DNA from: JBCDCU01 sp039180865
GTDB lineage: Bacteria > Pseudomonadota > Alphaproteobacteria > Rhizobiales > JACESI01
Assembly: GCA_039180865.1 (NCBI GenBank)
Contig: JBCDCZ010000230.1
Coordinates: 1-7,189 of the forward strand
Direction of reading: 5' to 3'
Length of the DNA: 7,189 nt
Shown: positions 6,359 through 7,189 of the stretch, piece by piece
How positions within the stretch are numbered: the first letter of the stretch is position 1
Layout of the letters: each line of letters starts with the position of its first letter
Notes under the pieces: generated by a model
Seen by the model: the letters and a program-made list of their open reading frames with translations, nothing else
What the model was told of the DNA's origin: nothing
The model's database searches: none
Program-made: the position numbers and the translations under genes

Positions 6359-7098
6359 ACCGATTTATCGACCGTCGCGCCGGGACCGGCATCCTCGGAA
6401 GCTTCGCTTGATGCAGGCTGAGGCGCAACCTTCGGTCCGCCCTTGGCAACACCCACCATCGCCGGTCGCAACACGCGATCACCGATCTTGTACCCTGCCT
6501 GGACAACCTGAATGACCGTCCCGTTGGCAACCTGCGGGTTTGGAACTTCGAACATTGCCTGATGGAAGTTCGGATCGAACTTCTCGCCTTCCGGTTCAAG
6601 CCTTTGCACGCCGTTCTTGTTGAGGAGTTGTTGGAGGTCGCGGTCGGTGAGTTGCACGCCTTCAAGAAGGGTCTTCAGCGTCTCATCGGCGGCAGCGCGC
6701 GCTTCGGCTGGGATCGCATCGAGCGCGCGCGTCAGATTATCACTGACGCTGAGCATGTCGCGGGCAAAATTCGCTATTGCGTATTGCCGCGCATCCTTCA
6801 CCTCGCGCTCGGTGCGTCGGCGGAGATTTTCCATGTCGGCGAGGAGTGACATGGCTTTGTTCTTGAGTTCCGTGTTTTCCTCGTTGAGAGCGATGATGAC
6901 ATCAGCCGGATCGGGTTGCCCTTCCCCTGCCTGCTCTCCCTCTGCAGGGTTTTCGCCTGTTGCGCTCATTCCCGCGAGCGGATCTGCCAGGCCTTCGGGT
7001 CCCGGATGGGCCTGCCCCTCAGATTGTTGGAAACCCGAACCCTTCGTGGCTTCGGCGTGTTCGCTTCCTTCGGTGGCGTTGTTTTTTTCACCGGACAT
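6355..7098 (-). CDS. grpE: GrpE, nucleotide exchange factor of DnaK
   Basis: GrpE is a cytosolic homodimer that releases ADP from DnaK in the DnaK-DnaJ chaperone cycle and acts as a heat sensor. The 247-residue protein has an acidic, Gly/Ser/Pro-rich, probably disordered N-terminus (1-65), a long helical coiled-coil region (about 68-125, with ADMENLRRRTERE at 87-99), a helix bundle, and the C-terminal beta domain carrying the family signature FDPNFHQAMFEVPN, then GTVIQVVQAGYKIGDRVLRPAMVGVAK (to 219). A low-complexity tail of about 28 residues follows. It is longer than the common 190-210 because of both ends. The start ATG at 7098 has a weak GTGGGG five bases upstream; an in-frame ATG at 6969 (residue 44) is an alternative. 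It is convergent with cobD and unrelated to B12. In many alphaproteobacteria hrcA lies upstream, which here is outside the window. Confidence 0.96.
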   Translation of the reverse strand: MSGEKNNATEGSEHAEATKGSGFQQSEGQAHPGPEGLADPLAGMSATGENPAEGEQAGEGQPDPADVIIALNEENTELKNKAMSLLADMENLRRRTEREVKDARQYAIANFARDMLSVSDNLTRALDAIPAEARAAADETLKTLLEGVQLTDRDLQQLLNKNGVQRLEPEGEKFDPNFHQAMFEVPNPQVANGTVIQVVQAGYKIGDRVLRPAMVGVAKGGPKVAPQPASSEASEDAGPGATVDKSV

Positions 7099-7132
7099 AA
7101 TGACCCCACTTTCTAGGAAAAATCTTTGCGCC

Positions 7133-7163
7133 GGATATTTGTGTTCTGCGACAAAAAATCAAG
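7133..7163 (-). promoter_or_regulatory. Candidate grpE promoter
   Basis: On the minus strand CTTGAT (7163-7158) is followed after 16 bases by CAAATAT (7141-7135). Read as a housekeeping promoter it is TTGATT, 17 bases, AATATC, a poor -10. Read as a heat-shock sigma-32 (RpoH) promoter the CTTGAT is close to the alphaproteobacterial CTTGAA element. No CIRCE inverted repeat (HrcA operator) is visible in 7099-7189. The upstream sequence ends at the window edge, so other promoters may exist. Confidence 0.25.
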
Positions 7164-7189
7164 CTGCTTTTTGGCGGCACTTGCATTGG

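Noticed and set aside
6562..6849. Plus-strand open frame opposite grpE
   Set aside because: It is the complement of a firmly identified grpE and shows no independent ribosome site or motif.
7099..7189. Possible CIRCE operator upstream of grpE
   Set aside because: No TTAGCACTC/GAGTGCTAA-type inverted repeat is present in the visible stretch.

Overview
This window looks like an alphaproteobacterial chromosome segment, most likely from the Hyphomicrobiales/Rhizobiales or a neighbouring order. Reasons are moderate-to-high GC, rhizobial-type Cob protein signatures, and very tight packing with overlapping start and stop codons. The genus cannot be named from the sequence alone. I see no mobile element, CRISPR array, rRNA or tRNA.

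Nearly the whole window is a cobalamin (vitamin B12) biosynthesis locus in two divergent arms around a 76-base gap at 1510-1585. The left arm, on the minus strand, reads cbiD then cobK, the latter cut by the left edge. These are consecutive corrin-ring steps: C1 methylation with loss of the extruded two-carbon fragment, then reduction of (cobalt-)precorrin-6A. The right arm, on the plus strand, reads cobB, cobQ, cobC and cobD (cbiB-type). It covers a,c-side-chain amidation, the remaining four amidations, synthesis of the aminopropanol phosphate linker, and attachment of that linker at the membrane. Junctions in this arm are a 4-base overlap, a 2-base gap and a 4-base overlap, so it is probably one translationally coupled operon.

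The right edge holds grpE on the minus strand, convergent with cobD and sharing bases of its stop codon. GrpE is the nucleotide exchange factor for DnaK and has no evident functional link to B12.

The central gap contains a self-complementary CTATATAG that could be the -10 element for both arms. On the cbiD side it forms an extended -10 so close to the ATG that the transcript could be nearly leaderless, which fits the absence of a Shine-Dalgarno there. No cobalamin riboswitch is recognisable.

The main biological point is the CbiD-type C1 methyltransferase, classically of the anaerobic route, beside proteins that look like the aerobic alphaproteobacterial set. I found no convincing undescribed system; the genes themselves belong to well-known families.
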